64,000 nucleotides of DNA from Rhynchopus euleeides. Lineage: Eukaryota; Euglenozoa; Diplonemea; Diplonemida; Diplonemidae. Both the position numbers and the translations under genes were made by a program. The stretch spans positions 434,001 to 498,000 of the forward strand of contig OY723324.1 of NCBI GenBank assembly GCA_963210315.1. Reading direction: 5' to 3'. Shown here in pieces: positions 40,604 to 50,925 of the stretch. Positions within the stretch are counted from its first letter, which is position 1. The number at the start of each line of letters is the position of its first letter. The notes under the pieces were generated by a model. That model did no database searches. It worked only from the letters and a program-made list of their open reading frames with translations, and was not told where the DNA came from.

Positions 40604-41753
40604 GGGAAAACCTTAAGGGGGGAAAATTACGGGATTTTTCACATAGGCGAGGAACACGCACAAAATGGGTGTAAACTTGAAACCCCGGCCCCTGGGAGTA
40701 TTTGGGGGCGGTCTGGGTGGTTGTTGGGGGTATTTGGCCACTTCTGAGCCAATCCGTGACCATGCTCAAAAAAGTGTCATGGTTTGGTTCCGGCCCCCTC
40801 ATCCGAACCACCCTTCCGAGCCCGTCCCGCCCAACTTGCCCGCAACATGCCGCCTTTTCTTGTCTTGGGTGGGCACTGATGCCTCCGGTTCAATTTGGGA
40901 GCAAATGAGTGTGACAAGCTTGGGAAGGAGCGTCTTCTCGCCAGTATTTCCTGATAACACTTGCTGCAGCGTCCACCGACCACTGCGCCTGGCGGTTTGT
41001 ACACCGAATAAGGCTTTGGAACCCACACCGGCATATTTTCCAAAGACGCCAGTCCCAAACTCCACTCGCGCACCGTCTCCGGCCTCTCCTTTCCATCTGC
41101 GGCTGAGTTCCCCGGCATTCTGGCCGTCGTCCGGCATCTCTTTTAGCTCTTTCAGTGCTGCAATGAAGCGCGTAAGTGGGGGTGATGGTGCAGAGGACGG
41201 GGATCATCGCCACTGAGAAGTGCCACTGCAGTGCCGTAGAGCCGGGGTGACACAGGTTATACACCACACCCACTTCGCTGTTGCCGTTTCCCCTGATGAA
41301 GTTCCCGATGCATCCGACACCTCGGGGAGGGCACATAATAACGCCTCCCGAGCGACGCCCTTGCATTCGCAGACACACCCCGGTCTTGTTGAGGATATCG
41401 GCAGAAACCTGACAGAACACTCGCTGAAATGCCATTTTTTTTGGCCCGGTAGTGCCCAGATGCCTCATCAGAGGCGGCAGAACGTGGTACATAACGGGGG
41501 ATGTTGATGGCGCAGGTGACAGGGTGCTCGGGAGACTCAGCCGGGGAGGGGTTCGGTACCAAACCATGACACTTTTTTCAACACAGCGTTTCAGCCGCGT
41601 TCCCGGACACCAAAGTGGGTGTCCCACACCCAGGGGCGGTTTCTGGGGTGGTCTGGCCACTTTTTCAGCATTTTTGGAGGGTTTATGGTGGAAAATTGCC
41701 TATGTCGAAAAATGTCGTAATTTTGACGGATTTCGGTACCTTAAGACGGTCCC
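40604..41753 (-). mobile_element. Old TA-target element, about 1.15 kb, diverged TIRs
   Basis: Ends GGGAAAACCTTAAGG (40604) and, inverted, GGGACCGTCTTAAGG (to 41753), with TA on both sides (40602-40603 and 41754-41755). The TIRs extend about 200 bp at low identity, including AAAGTGTCATGGTTTGGT in both arms. The minus strand has protein-like open stretches (for example ALKELKEMPDDGQNAGELS near 41.13 kb), but frames are broken. A partial copy of the right end lies at about 41768-41790. Confidence 0.65.
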
Positions 41754-41804
41754 TAGGGGGGGGGGGGCCCTAAGACGGTCCCTAGGGGGGGGCATCCCCC
41801 CCTA

Positions 41805-43334
41805 GGCATACAGTGCAAACGATAATTATTATCGCACATATACCAGATACGATAATTTTCGGAAAATTATCGCATACGATAATCCATTATCGTATGATGC
41901 GATAATCCCGTTATCGTATACGACCGGATACGATAATTATTATCGTATGCGATAACATACGATAATCCCATTATCGTATGCGATACCCACCTGATTTTGC
42001 CCGAAACCAATCACCGAAATCTCCAGTTTACCACCGCCAAACGCCACCAAACCCCGCCAAGGGCCACAATCAGCCACAAAATAGAGATCACTACCATTCT
42101 CCCAGCCCCAGGAAGGGTAAGATGAGCCTGTGGGGTCCGGTGCTGCAGGCAGGGTACGCGTACTGGTCTGTGTCCGGGCTGCTGTGGTCATCGACAAGGC
42201 TGTGTGGTCTGTCCGAAGGAGGTGGATGGTGGTCTCCCTCAGGTGGATCGCGTCTCTCCAATCCTGCATGGGCTCAGGTGTCTCCAGATGATCATCACCC
42301 CTTGCCTTGCTGTCGGTGAGGATGGCGCCCGAGCTCCGCCTTGTAGCGCAGCGGAGTCGTGCAGGTCAGGCAGGCTCCTTGAGGCCTCCGAGGTGATGTG
42401 CGCGCGCCACCCCGTGGTTCCTTGTAGAGTTGCAGACAGGTCCGTGCGCACGGTGGGAGCGTTCGTATCGCCCGTTCCGTGCCAGGTCCTGAAGAATACC
42501 TTTGGTTGAGTATTGCCTCTCTCGGGTTCAAACCCCATTCAAGGTCCTTCGCTATGTCATCACTGGTCGTCAGTCAGAGGGGAAGAACGGTGTTCCTCAC
42601 TTTTTCACTGCTCACGGGAGCGAAGGCCAAGTCCAACATAAGTGGTAGCCTTGAAGAGAAATCTCCTGATCTCTCCAAACATTGCACCGAAGACCACACC
42701 TGCCTATCAGGTTCTTCCCCATCAGTCGAACAGTCTTTCTTGTTCATGTTCTGGGCAGGGTGCTCTGTCTCGGTCACCCCGACACCTGCTTCAACTAGGC
42801 TAGCCCAACGTCTTCCCTCAGTGTTCTCACAGGGGTGTCCTCAGTATCTGGGTCCCGACGGCAAGGCAGCGTACCAGTCGGCTTTGCGAACCCGCAACAG
42901 GCTGTACTGGTGGTTGCATACCGCCGCAAGTATGACCCTGTTGCTGCGTAGTCATGTTTTCCATGAAGTGGGGTGGCGACAGGGTGTAAGTCACGAGGGG
43001 AAGGGCATGTGGAACGGCCACTGCCCAATCTCCAGAGTCCTCTCCGCCCCACTGTGCCTGAAACTTCTTCAGACAGACATAGTGATGTGCATGTCATGGC
43101 ACTATGTGTGTTGTGTCTCTGCCACCCATTTGTGAGGGACATTCTACACTTCTGAGTGAAGCCCCCCGTCACCAACAATTCAAAGAAGCAAGAATGGCAG
43201 CTTCCGGCTCCACTTTTACCACTTTTTCAATGTGTTCTGGGCTGATTTCTGGTTTTCCGAAAATCTCAAAAAATTATCGCACCATTATCGTATATTATCG
43301 TATGCGATAATAATTATCGTTTGCACTGTATGCC
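41805..43334 (-). mobile_element. TA-target element with GATAATTATC subterminal repeats
   Basis: TIR GGCATACAGTGCAAACGATA at 41805 and inverted to 43334, with TA outside (41803-41804 and 43335-43336). Inside both ends are arrays of TATCG(T/C)ATACGATAA palindromes. The interior has broken, protein-like minus-strand frames but no intact gene. Its right TA is shared with the left end of the next element, so one inserted next to the other. A 2-bp TA duplication is the rule for Tc1/mariner, but no such transposase was identified. Confidence 0.8.
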
Positions 43335-44809
43335 TACACGGTGGGATCTTGTAAATTTTACATGTATAACTACAAGTATAATACATGTATTATACATGTA
43401 TAATACTTGCATGTCAACTATTATACATGTATAATACATGTATATGCCTGAAATATACATGTAAAATACATGTATATCAAGTAAAAATACAAGTATAATA
43501 CTTGCATGTCAACTATTATACTTGTATTTTTACTTGATATACATGTATTTTACATGTATATTTCAGGCATTTACACGGTGGACTCCAGCGGCCCTAGCGG
43601 GAGTCTGGGAGCGGGAGTCTGAGCGGGTGTCAAAGACTCCCGCTAGCGGGAGTCTATACTCCCGCTAGGGGGAGTCTGACTCCCCCTAGCGGGAGTCTTT
43701 TCACCTATTTTCATCCATTTTTCCCATGATATAGTTACAGTCTACTGGCGTGGGGGGTAAAATCATGGTGGAAGAGGGATGGGGAGGGGCTTGTTTTGCT
43801 TCTGTCAGTTTCCCCGGACTCTGGACTACCTACCTATCCTCCTGGTAGCGGCTACACCTGCGGAGGTGAGCGGTTAGAATTTGAGGTGTCAAAGTGCGGC
43901 CATCGCCTGTCGTAGTTGTGTTACACCTTGGGCAAGACAAGCCATCCTGCAGGCCTCATCTTCTTCGTCAGAACTGTCATCCCCCTCCTGCTGTGCGCGT
44001 TGGTCAAGCGTGCTCAAAGTCGCCTCGGATGACACGAATGGTGTGAAAGTCGCCCCCAGCGGGATTGGCATTTTGCACAAGCAGAGCGATAATTTGCGGT
44101 GTCCTTCGGGGAACCGGAACAGGAAGTAGGGCGCGCTGATGGGTTCAACGAAGTCCTGTGTGTTGCAGTGCACAAACCCCTTCTGCAGCTGTGTCAACTG
44201 TGTGCAAAGAACATACACAGCCAATCTATGAGCGTGTCGGGTGTGCAGACACGGACAGAGGATGACTTCTCTATACCCGAGGATCCCGTCCTGCGACAGG
44301 TGCGCAACCTTCCAAGGCATGCCCGATGCGCGCCGCTTCTCTTCTGCCATCGCAAGATCTCTCTCGTAAGTTGCGGAGCTGGCGATTGTAACGGCATCTT
44401 TCTTGCGATGTCCGTTCTCTGCTTCTTCAAATTCGTCGTTGTTCTGCAGAGGCACTGCATCTTCTGGAGCCCACCAATGATGGAGACTGTGTACGTAGGC
44501 ATTGCGCGTTGATCCCTTTTCGGCATGCTCCATCAACCAGTGAAATATATGCCCTGAGATCCGAGCACGCAAGAAGGGAATCCGGGCTGACTCATCCTTG
44601 CATCCCCAGAAGCGCCAGGGGATGTCTGCATACCGGAAATGCATGAGGTCTGCAAGGGAGACAAAGAGGTAGCGGAACAAGCCCTTGTAGGTGTGTCCTG
44701 TGACAGGCAAGCACGACCTTCCGGAACTGAGCACCTGTCCCATGCTGCGACACATTCAGTGCAAGGTTTGTACAGGTCTTGTCGAATATTTTTTTGTTGT
44801 CTCATCCAG

Positions 44810-45469
44810 CAGGGGTGGAGCTTGAAATATGGGGTTGCGGGCTGGATCGGGTCAGATCGGGTCAGCCAATTTTTTCTTATGGGTTCCCCCCCGGTTCGTC
44901 TCAGAGATCAGTGCTCGGGCCCAGCCTCCCGCGAGGTACCGGAACCGATATGCAGCCCCGGACGCGCAAGGACTTGGTTACAAGACAAACACATGCCGTA
45001 GGGGGGGTCTGGGAGGCGGAGCTCCCAGCCGCCGGAGGCCACGGTAGTGAACATCTGTGACTTGCGGGCGTACGGATTCTGTGTGAGTTGGCTGCGTCCT
45101 CCTGAGGATACTGAGATTCCCTGATGTAAAGGGCTTGGGTACAAGACAGGCACATGCCACAGGGGGGTCTGGGGGGCGGAGCCCCCCAGCCACCGGAGGC
45201 CACGGTAGTAAACGTCTGTTGCACGGTACGGGTTGGGCAGCTTCATTTGTCCTCTATTGTGACTGTTTGAGGCCTGTGCTCATGTCGCTGGGGTCACTTT
45301 GCTCACGAAACGCCTCCTGGTCACCTTGAGGCCCCAAGGCGAGGAGCCAACTTTTCCGGTTTCCCGAAAATCTATATTTTTTTTCTTTTTACCCCTGACC
45401 TGATTTTTTGTGAGGGCCTGCAGAAAATCAGGTCAGCTGACCCGAAAAAACCCCCAAGCTCCACCCCTG
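44810..45469. mobile_element. 660-bp non-autonomous hAT element
   Basis: TIR CAGGGGTGGAGCTTG at 44810, inverted to 45469. A perfect 8-bp duplication TCATCCAG lies at 44802-44809 and 45470-45477. Both features are diagnostic of hAT. It lies inside the ORF2 coding sequence and carries a pair of GC-hairpin repeats. Confidence 0.93.
45001..45219 (-). repeat. Pair of GC-hairpin repeats (copies 1 and 2)
   Basis: Two copies, about 160 bp apart, of a 58-bp unit containing GGCGGAGC(C)CCCCAGCC(G/A)CC and ending GGAGGCCACGGTAGTGAACA. The GGGGGGCGGAGCCCCCC part folds as a hairpin. The DNA between them and upstream (TCAGAGATCAGTGCTCGGGC) is shared with the copies at 56.3 and 59.1 kb. Confidence 0.9.
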
Positions 45470-45710
45470 TCATCCAGTACCCTGATCAGCCGCATGGCGA
45501 GCCCCTTGCAGTCATGGAGTGCTGGGGTGACGTAGCGGGCATTGGGAAGCACACCTGCCAAGAGGGAGGGGTAGCCAGCCTCTTTCATCTCAGAGAGAGT
45601 CAGGTGCGGGTATCGATGCACCTGTTGATACCAGCGTTCTTCTGGGATGTCGCACAGTGAGCATCGGTGCCCTCGCCCCCCGCATCGCCTCATTGTTGCC
45701 CACTGCTGAT

Positions 45711-45808
45711 CTATACTCCCGCTAGCGGGAGTTGGACTCCCCCTAGTTGAGACTCCCGAAAAGGGTTAAACCCGGTAGTGGTACCCTACCCCCGCTGGAG
45801 TCCACCTT
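45711..45808. repeat. Internal copy of the CACGGTGGACTCC right end
   Basis: Matches 46522-46612 from TATACTCCCGCTAGCGGGAG to GCTGGAGTCCACC, with a small insertion. It separates ORF1 from ORF2, so the element may be two fused copies or a copy with a solo end inserted. Confidence 0.8.
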
Positions 45809-45958
45809 GCAAGGCCGGATCAGCCCACGGGTGGGTTTGAGGAAGAAATCTGGGGGGGCAAATTTTGCTGCGACTTCCGGTTTCACCCGGCCGAACTCCA
45901 GCATCTATCCAGACCCACGGTGCCAAGCCGTTCGCCCGTGTCGCGATCATTCGCGGCT

Positions 45959-46339
45959 TCAGGCTGCCCCCGACGACACGTTTGTATCCTGCACCTTGCC
46001 ATACTTCGCCTCCACCTTGTATATGACGGAGAGCGCCCTCCTTCCGCATCGTTGCGACTTCCCTGACAGCGAACTTATCCATGTCAGGGAAGACATGGCG
46101 ATGATTGCGTTGGCCACCTGGGTGCTGTGCTGGTGGAGCTCCTTGCTCAACACCGTTGCTAGGAGCCTTCTAATGGATCCCAGTGTCAGCACACTGCCCC
46201 CTTTTTTAACAGGGAAGGCCGTGCAAAAATCATGCACAATGTTCGTCGCCTCCGCAGCCTCGGGACTCTCTGCGCTCTTCTTCTTCTTAATCGACTTTGC
46301 CGCCGGCTTCGCTGCCGGCTTCGTTGTCGTCTTCCCCAT
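45959..46339 (-). CDS. ORF1 of the CACGGTGGACTCC element, 126 aa, unknown
   Basis: An intact ATG-to-stop frame. The N-terminus is basic (TTKPAAKPAAKSIKKKK), followed by a helical region (GSVLTLGSIRRLLATVLSKE, TQVANAIIAM). A small basic ORF1 upstream of ORF2 is also present in the element at 52.9-55.9 kb, though I cannot align the two ORF1 proteins with confidence. DNA or RNA binding would fit the charge but is a guess. Confidence 0.55.
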   Translation of the reverse strand: MGKTTTKPAAKPAAKSIKKKKSAESPEAAEATNIVHDFCTAFPVKKGGSVLTLGSIRRLLATVLSKELHQHSTQVANAIIAMSSLTWISSLSGKSQRCGRRALSVIYKVEAKYGKVQDTNVSSGAA

Positions 46340-46614
46340 TTTTGTGAATCAGGTCTGCGAGCTGGGATGGGTGGAAACGTCCGTTTCGTTTGGTGTGTCT
46401 GTACTTCAGTGACGAGTGCCACATTGCATAGGTATCATGGGAAAAATGAGTGAAAATAGGTGAAAAGACTCCCGCTAGGGGGAGTCAGACTCCCCCTAGC
46501 GGGAGTATAGACTCCCGCTAGCGGGAGTCTATACTCCCGCTAGCGGGAGTTGGACTCCCCCTAGTTGAGACTCCCGAAAAGGGTTACCCTACCCCCGCTG
46601 GAGTCCACCGTGTA

Positions 46615-46967
46615 CATGTATTTTACATGTATAATACTTGTCATGCAAGTATTATACATGTAAAATACTTGCATGACAAGTAAAATACTTGCATGCAAGT
46701 AAAATACATGTATTTTACTTGCATGCAAGTATTTTACTTGTCATGCAAGTATTTTACATGTATTTTACTTGTCATGCAAGTATTTTACATGTATAATACT
46801 TGCATGACAAGTATTATACATGTAAAATACATGTAAATGCCTGAAATATACATGTAAAATACATGTATATCAAGTAAAAATACATGTATAATAGTTGACA
46901 TGCAAGTATTATACTTGTATTTTTACTTGATATACATGTATTTTACATGTATATTTCAGGCATATAC
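46615..46967. repeat. ATGTA-palindrome core of the composite element
   Basis: Nested palindromes of ACATGTATTTTACATGT, GCATGCAAGTATTTTAC and GCCTGAAATATACATG type. It includes the intact empty site used by the insertion at 43574-46612. Confidence 0.85.
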
Positions 46968-49900
46968 CATGGATATATTCAGACCTTATTAAGAGATTCC
47001 GCGTTTTAACCTCTTAATTCTAAGACCTTAGTTTTTCTGCAGGGGTTTCCCTATTGGGAAGGGGTTACAGAACATCTTTGCTCAGAAACTGACCTCGGCT
47101 CGACGGACTAGGATGGTATCAGCCCAGGAATCTCTCATCCCACCCCCAATCCTGCAAAAGCCTGCACGGTCCAAATAACATTCGCTTTTTTGCATGCTTG
47201 TATGTATGCGCGTTCCTCACTTCCACACCTGGCACACACAAGCAGCCGCAATATGGCAAAGAGAGCGGCTGACTCCGATGAGGATTCTATTACTGCGGAG
47301 CTGTCACAGGCACAAACTGTTGCCGTAGATGCTGCAGCCCTGTTGCTGCAGAAAAAGGCGAAGTCGTTTCTGGTGGACCTGGCGAAGGCGGAGGGGGTGG
47401 AGGCGGCCGGCACGAAGCCCCAGCTGGCCACAGCCATTGCCAAGGCCCGCATCCTGGCTGGCGAAAGAGGCACGGAGGAGGAGGAAAAGCCCAAAAAGAA
47501 GCGGGGCAAGAAGGCGGGGGCGAAGACTGCTGCCAGGAGGCAGCTCGCGCAGGACCTGGGGGCCCTGGCAGATCCCCCGGCGGAGGACGTTGGTGACGAC
47601 GCGCCGGCCGCACCCCCTGCTGACCCCCCACCTGCCCCCTCCCAGAGGAAGGTACTGGGCGATGCTCTCCGCAGGGAGATGAAGAAGCACACCGACTGTG
47701 TCTGCGTGAAGGTCGGCGACATCAAATCACACTACAGGAATTCCAAGCAGCTGACGAGCGTTTACGCAGCGGCTCAGGAGGTCCCCTCCTGCGATATCTG
47801 CGAGGTGTTGTGGATGCCCCATGTCCAGGCAGGCGACCTGGGGGACCACTTCACCGGCAGCAAGCACGTGGGGAAGAAATCAAGGCAGAAGAAGGGGGAA
47901 GAGGGGCAGGTCACAATTGTGACTGCATTTGAAGCGAGTGAAACCGCTCTGCATGACAAAATCGCGAAAGGGGTGCTCTACACGGGGATCACAGCGGGCG
48001 CGATGCAGGGTGTACTCTCCTGCCTCGCAGGCACACGCATCCCCAAGGACCCCCCGAAGGTTGCTCCGCTGGTGAAGAAGCTGGGCGACGAGCTGACGAA
48101 GGACAGCGAGAAGGTCATCACGGCCAAGCTGAAGGGGGGGAGGTACTGCATGTCGCATGACAACAGTGGGATTGGCGACACGAAGGCGACGGCCATCATC
48201 CTCAGCGCTGTAGGATTCGCCGCATCGCTGATCTTCATACGTCCGGAGGAGCGGAGGGGGAGCCAGACCGGGGTCGAGCTGTCGCAGGACATCAAGCGCG
48301 AGCTGACGCGCCTCAGCTTGCCCCCCCCCTTCCTCATCAGATCCGACAAGGGCGGGTCCAACGCAGCTGCAAGCCGTGAACTCGCCGAAGTATTCGGTGT
48401 CCCCTTCGTGTCGTGCGTCCCACACTTGGTGAACAACTGTGGCGACGTCTGCGAGACCTGGATGCTGGCCAACCTGGAGAAGAAGTTCCCGGGGTGTGCC
48501 GCCTTCGAGGTGTCCCGCCTACTCAACAACTTGCTGGGCGGGGATGAGAACAAGTATCGGCACAGACGGTGGGTCGAAGTGCAGATGGAGTGTCTCTCCG
48601 GAGTTGCTGTGTCATCGCTGGAGACCATCCTCGGGGAAGTCGAAGAACTCAGGGAGGACTGCACGCCGCAGGAGGAAGCCGATCTCTTCGAATCGTGCGC
48701 CGGGAAGATCCGTGCAGCCCTCCGCCAGCCGAACGAGGCAGTCTCCACCGCTACCACCCTCAAGGATATCCTTCCAGCAGCGCATGCTGTTCTCGACGCT
48801 GCAAAAAAGAACAACACAAAGGAGAAGGTGCCGGCTGTGAAGTGCCCCCTCCCAGGTGATACTCGGTACTCGTCTCGCATCGAAGTGTACACCCACGTGC
48901 GCCAGCGCATGAAGGCGCTGTTCGTGTTCGTGAGCACCGAGCTCCAACAGGGCAGTACGACACCCAGCATGGGGAAGCTGGGCCAGCTGCTCAAGGATCT
49001 GGGGGTCACACGGCTGGAGAAGGAGTTGCTGGAGATGGAGCGGGCAAATTCGCCGATCATGGAGCTGCTGGCTTCCTACACCACCCCCTCGAAGAAGTCG
49101 CACAGCCACTCTGTTTGGGGTGACATGGAGGGGAAGATTCAGGACCTTGACAACATCGCGTACGCCAAGACGGAAAAAGAGAAAGAATTTCTCGAGCGGG
49201 AAAAGAAGTCCCTGGAAGACCTGCTGGATGCCAAGTCCCCAGTCGCAGCTGTCCTCTCAGAGGAGCTGAAGGTGCGGTGGTGGGGGAACAAGTCGGAGGG
49301 GTCGTACTACTACTGGAAGGCGATGAGACACGTGAACCCACGTGCTGTCAAGATCATGGGGAACACTGACAACCTGATGTCCTTCCAGGATATCACTGCC
49401 TGGATTCCGGCGTTCCGTGAAGTCGAGGAGGCGGCGTGGGTAGAGTATGTGGATCACTCCAAGAAGGAGGGCATGAAGGGTGATGTGGACTCCTTCTGGC
49501 TGAACTACGGGGAGTGCGCGCTGCGTACTCTGTGCCTTGATCTGCTGGCGGTGACTGCATCGACTCTGGGGTGTGACAGCGTGTTTTCTATCGCGCGCCG
49601 TGTGCTCCCCCCGTCCCGCATGGCAGCGCACGCATCAACTCGGGCCCGAATCCTCTTCCATGCCTGCAACCAGGACCTACCCAACCAGTTCGACCGGACC
49701 CTGCGGAAGGGCTATCCTGCTGCGACTGGGCCGAAAGTCGTCGAGTGGGAGGACGACATTCTCCAGCCCACCACCATCCCGAAGAATGTGCTGGCTTCTT
49801 TCGAAGAGGCAGTCTCTGCCATCAATGCACACGCGTACACCGCGTGAGATGATCCGCTGAGCGGCAAAACTCCAACCTGTATTCTGCTGCCGCTCTGTGA

Positions 49901-50311
49901 CTCAAGCGTACTTTTGCAGTGTGGCATTTCTCTCACACTATGTTGCCACTTGCTGCCACACAAATAAGAGTCCTCGTGGGGGATGTGAGTGTTGGAGTCA
50001 ACTGAGTGTGTGGTGGGGGGGGGGGGGGGCACGAACGTGCGTGTGGTGGGGGCGCGGGGGGCGGGTGTGTGCAGGAACCTGCTGGGTTCACCCGCTGTCA
50101 ACGTAATATTGCTGAAGATCGAACTAAGGTCTTAACCTCTGAGTGTAAGACCTTAAAGAGGTTACACTAAGAGGTTTAAGACCTTAATTAAGGGGATTCA
50201 GATGTTGGGCTTTTTTGGGCCGTTTATGGACTAAGGTCTTAATCTAAGAGGAGGAGGAGGTAGATTTGGCGAAAAAAATTCCTCTCTTATTAAGATCTGA
50301 ATACATCCATG
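46968..50311 (+). mobile_element. Autonomous hAT-like element, TIR CATGGATRTATTCAG, 6-bp TSD
   Basis: TIRs CATGGAT(A/G)TATTCAGA(C/T)CTTA at 46968 and inverted to 50311. ATATAC is duplicated on both sides (46962-46967 and 50312-50317). Subterminal CTAAGACCTTAG-like palindromes lie at 47010-47035 and 50110-50245. It carries one intact transposase gene and appears recent relative to the others. The 6-bp duplication is shorter than the 8 bp usual for hAT. Confidence 0.87.
47253..49847 (+). CDS. hAT-like transposase with SAP and zinc-finger motifs, 864 aa
   Basis: The start is the ATG at 47253 after a C/A-rich CAG; an in-frame ATG at 47202 would add 17 residues. Domains: an N-terminal SAP-like motif (residues 30-66, KAKSFLVDLAKAEGVE..KPQLATAI), a Lys-rich basic segment (79-96), a BED-like zinc finger (C180, C183, H199, H205), and a large central domain with the DDE candidate positions not resolvable by eye. 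The C-terminus is a hAT-type dimerisation region (LDLLAVTASTLGCDSVFSIA, then RVLPPSRM and LFHACN), where hAT proteins have the S..ER.FS motif. The frame is fully open. It would cut and paste the element bounded by CATGGAT repeats, and could move the related 18.5-22.4 kb copy. Confidence 0.85.
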   Translation: MAKRAADSDEDSITAELSQAQTVAVDAAALLLQKKAKSFLVDLAKAEGVEAAGTKPQLATAIAKARILAGERGTEEEEKPKKKRGKKAGAKTAARRQLAQDLGALADPPAEDVGDDAPAAPPADPPPAPSQRKVLGDALRREMKKHTDCVCVKVGDIKSHYRNSKQLTSVYAAAQEVPSCDICEVLWMPHVQAGDLGDHFTGSKHVGKKSRQKKGEEGQVTIVTAFEASETALHDKIAKGVLYTGITAGAMQGVLSCLAGTRIPKDPPKVAPLVKKLGDELTKDSEKVITAKLKGGRYCMSHDNSGIGDTKATAIILSAVGFAASLIFIRPEERRGSQTGVELSQDIKRELTRLSLPPPFLIRSDKGGSNAAASRELAEVFGVPFVSCVPHLVNNCGDVCETWMLANLEKKFPGCAAFEVSRLLNNLLGGDENKYRHRRWVEVQMECLSGVAVSSLETILGEVEELREDCTPQEEADLFESCAGKIRAALRQPNEAVSTATTLKDILPAAHAVLDAAKKNNTKEKVPAVKCPLPGDTRYSSRIEVYTHVRQRMKALFVFVSTELQQGSTTPSMGKLGQLLKDLGVTRLEKELLEMERANSPIMELLASYTTPSKKSHSHSVWGDMEGKIQDLDNIAYAKTEKEKEFLEREKKSLEDLLDAKSPVAAVLSEELKVRWWGNKSEGSYYYWKAMRHVNPRAVKIMGNTDNLMSFQDITAWIPAFREVEEAAWVEYVDHSKKEGMKGDVDSFWLNYGECALRTLCLDLLAVTASTLGCDSVFSIARRVLPPSRMAAHASTRARILFHACNQDLPNQFDRTLRKGYPAATGPKVVEWEDDILQPTTIPKNVLASFEEAVSAINAHAYTA

Positions 50312-50420
50312 ATATACATGTATTATACATGTATAATAGTTGACATGCAAGTATTATACATGTATAATACATGTATTATACTTGTAGTTATACATGTAAA
50401 ATTTACAAGATCCCACCGTG

Positions 50421-50923
50421 TAGGGGGGGGGGGGGGCGGTGTGCCTCGGGCAGGATGGTGTGGGTGTGTGGGTGAGAGAGAGAGAGAGAGACAGAGAGAG
50501 GTGGTAGGAAAATTGCATCCGCAAACCCGTTGCAAAAATATCCAACCCCCCACCCTCCCCCCCCATCACTACAAAAAGGACTAACATTGCGAGAAGGTGC
50601 TGGGAGATTTACTTTTCCATTCCCTCTCGACGATCAAACCCCCCCATCGGGGGCTGAGCCTGTTGCGAGGGAGGGGAGGGGTGGGAGGAGCAGGCATACA
50701 CTCCTCCCACCCACCACCTAGTGTCTGACGGAGAAGCCCTTCGAGTTCATGCCTTAATCGGGGGGGGGGGGGTGAGCGGGTGGCAGTGGCGTTTGCTTCT
50801 TCTTAGCAACAGCTTGGCACCGGGAGGACCCCCGACACCTGAATGTGGCCCTGCTGCAAAGGGGATGGGGTGTGTGTCGGGAAGTGGGGTGAATGCAACG
50901 GGAAGGCGCACCCCCCCCCCCCC
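50421..50923. other. Spacer between elements
   Basis: Poly-G, a GA microsatellite (about 50476-50492) and one copy of the flanking direct repeat at 50565-50680. No gene. Confidence 0.5.
50565..50680 (+). repeat. Direct repeat, left copy (partner 52612-52735)
   Basis: ACTACAAAAAGGACT(A/G)ACATT, then GCGAGAAGG and CCCTCTCGA-type sequence recur about 2.05 kb downstream with small indels. The TA element at 50926-52550 lies between the copies, so the ancestral locus was probably duplicated or formed part of a larger element. Confidence 0.7.
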
Positions 50924-50925
50924 TA

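Larger units (their letters stand above)
43889..45693 (-). pseudogene. ORF2-family transposon gene, broken by frameshifts and a MITE
   Basis: The N-terminal part at 45693-45478 (AGYPSLLAGVLP, VTPALHDCKGLAMRLIRVLD) and C-terminal part at 44755-43889 (LMHFRYADIPW, THSLHHWW-like YVHSLHHWWAPEDAVPL, ATYERDLAMAEEKRR, acidic tail) are separated by the 660-bp MITE at 44810-45469. Two frame changes are also needed, one at an A-run next to the MITE and one near 44.69 kb. It matches the gene at 53.9-55.4 kb in the same order (LVHFRYNDIP, YIHSMSHWFDPEDAHPL, TAERDLLLFEMQRTK). Superfamily unknown. Confidence 0.8.
43574..46612 (-). mobile_element. CACGGTGGACTCC element with decayed ORF1/ORF2
   Basis: TIR CACGGTGGACTCCAGCGG at 43574 and inverted to 46612. 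TA is duplicated (43572-43573 and 46613-46614), and an empty-site copy of the target survives at about 46818-46850. Inside both ends lie palindromes of GACTCCCGCTAGCGGGAGTC type. The minus strand carries ORF1 (45959-46339) and a broken ORF2 (43889-45693). A second copy of the right end sits internally at 45711-45808. Confidence 0.87.
43337..50420. mobile_element. Composite: CACGGTGGGATC element with two nested insertions
   Basis: TIR CACGGTGGGATCTTGTAAAT at 43337 and inverted to 50420, with TA on both sides (43335-43336 and 50421-50422). The element's own DNA is 43337-43573, 46615-46967 and 50318-50420, about 690 bp made almost entirely of ACATGTATTATACATGT-type palindromes. It has no coding capacity. 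The two large gaps are filled by the insertions at 43574-46612 and 46968-50311. Confidence 0.85.

Noticed and set aside
40890..41660. 256-codon minus-strand frame as an intact gene
   Set aside because: Lies in a diverged TA element, crosses its TIR, and competes with a better-looking frame at 41.13 kb; treated as decayed.
42450..42540. GGGTTCAAACCCC resembling a tRNA T-arm
   Set aside because: Only three of five stem pairs form and the rest of the cloverleaf is absent; it lies inside a decayed element.
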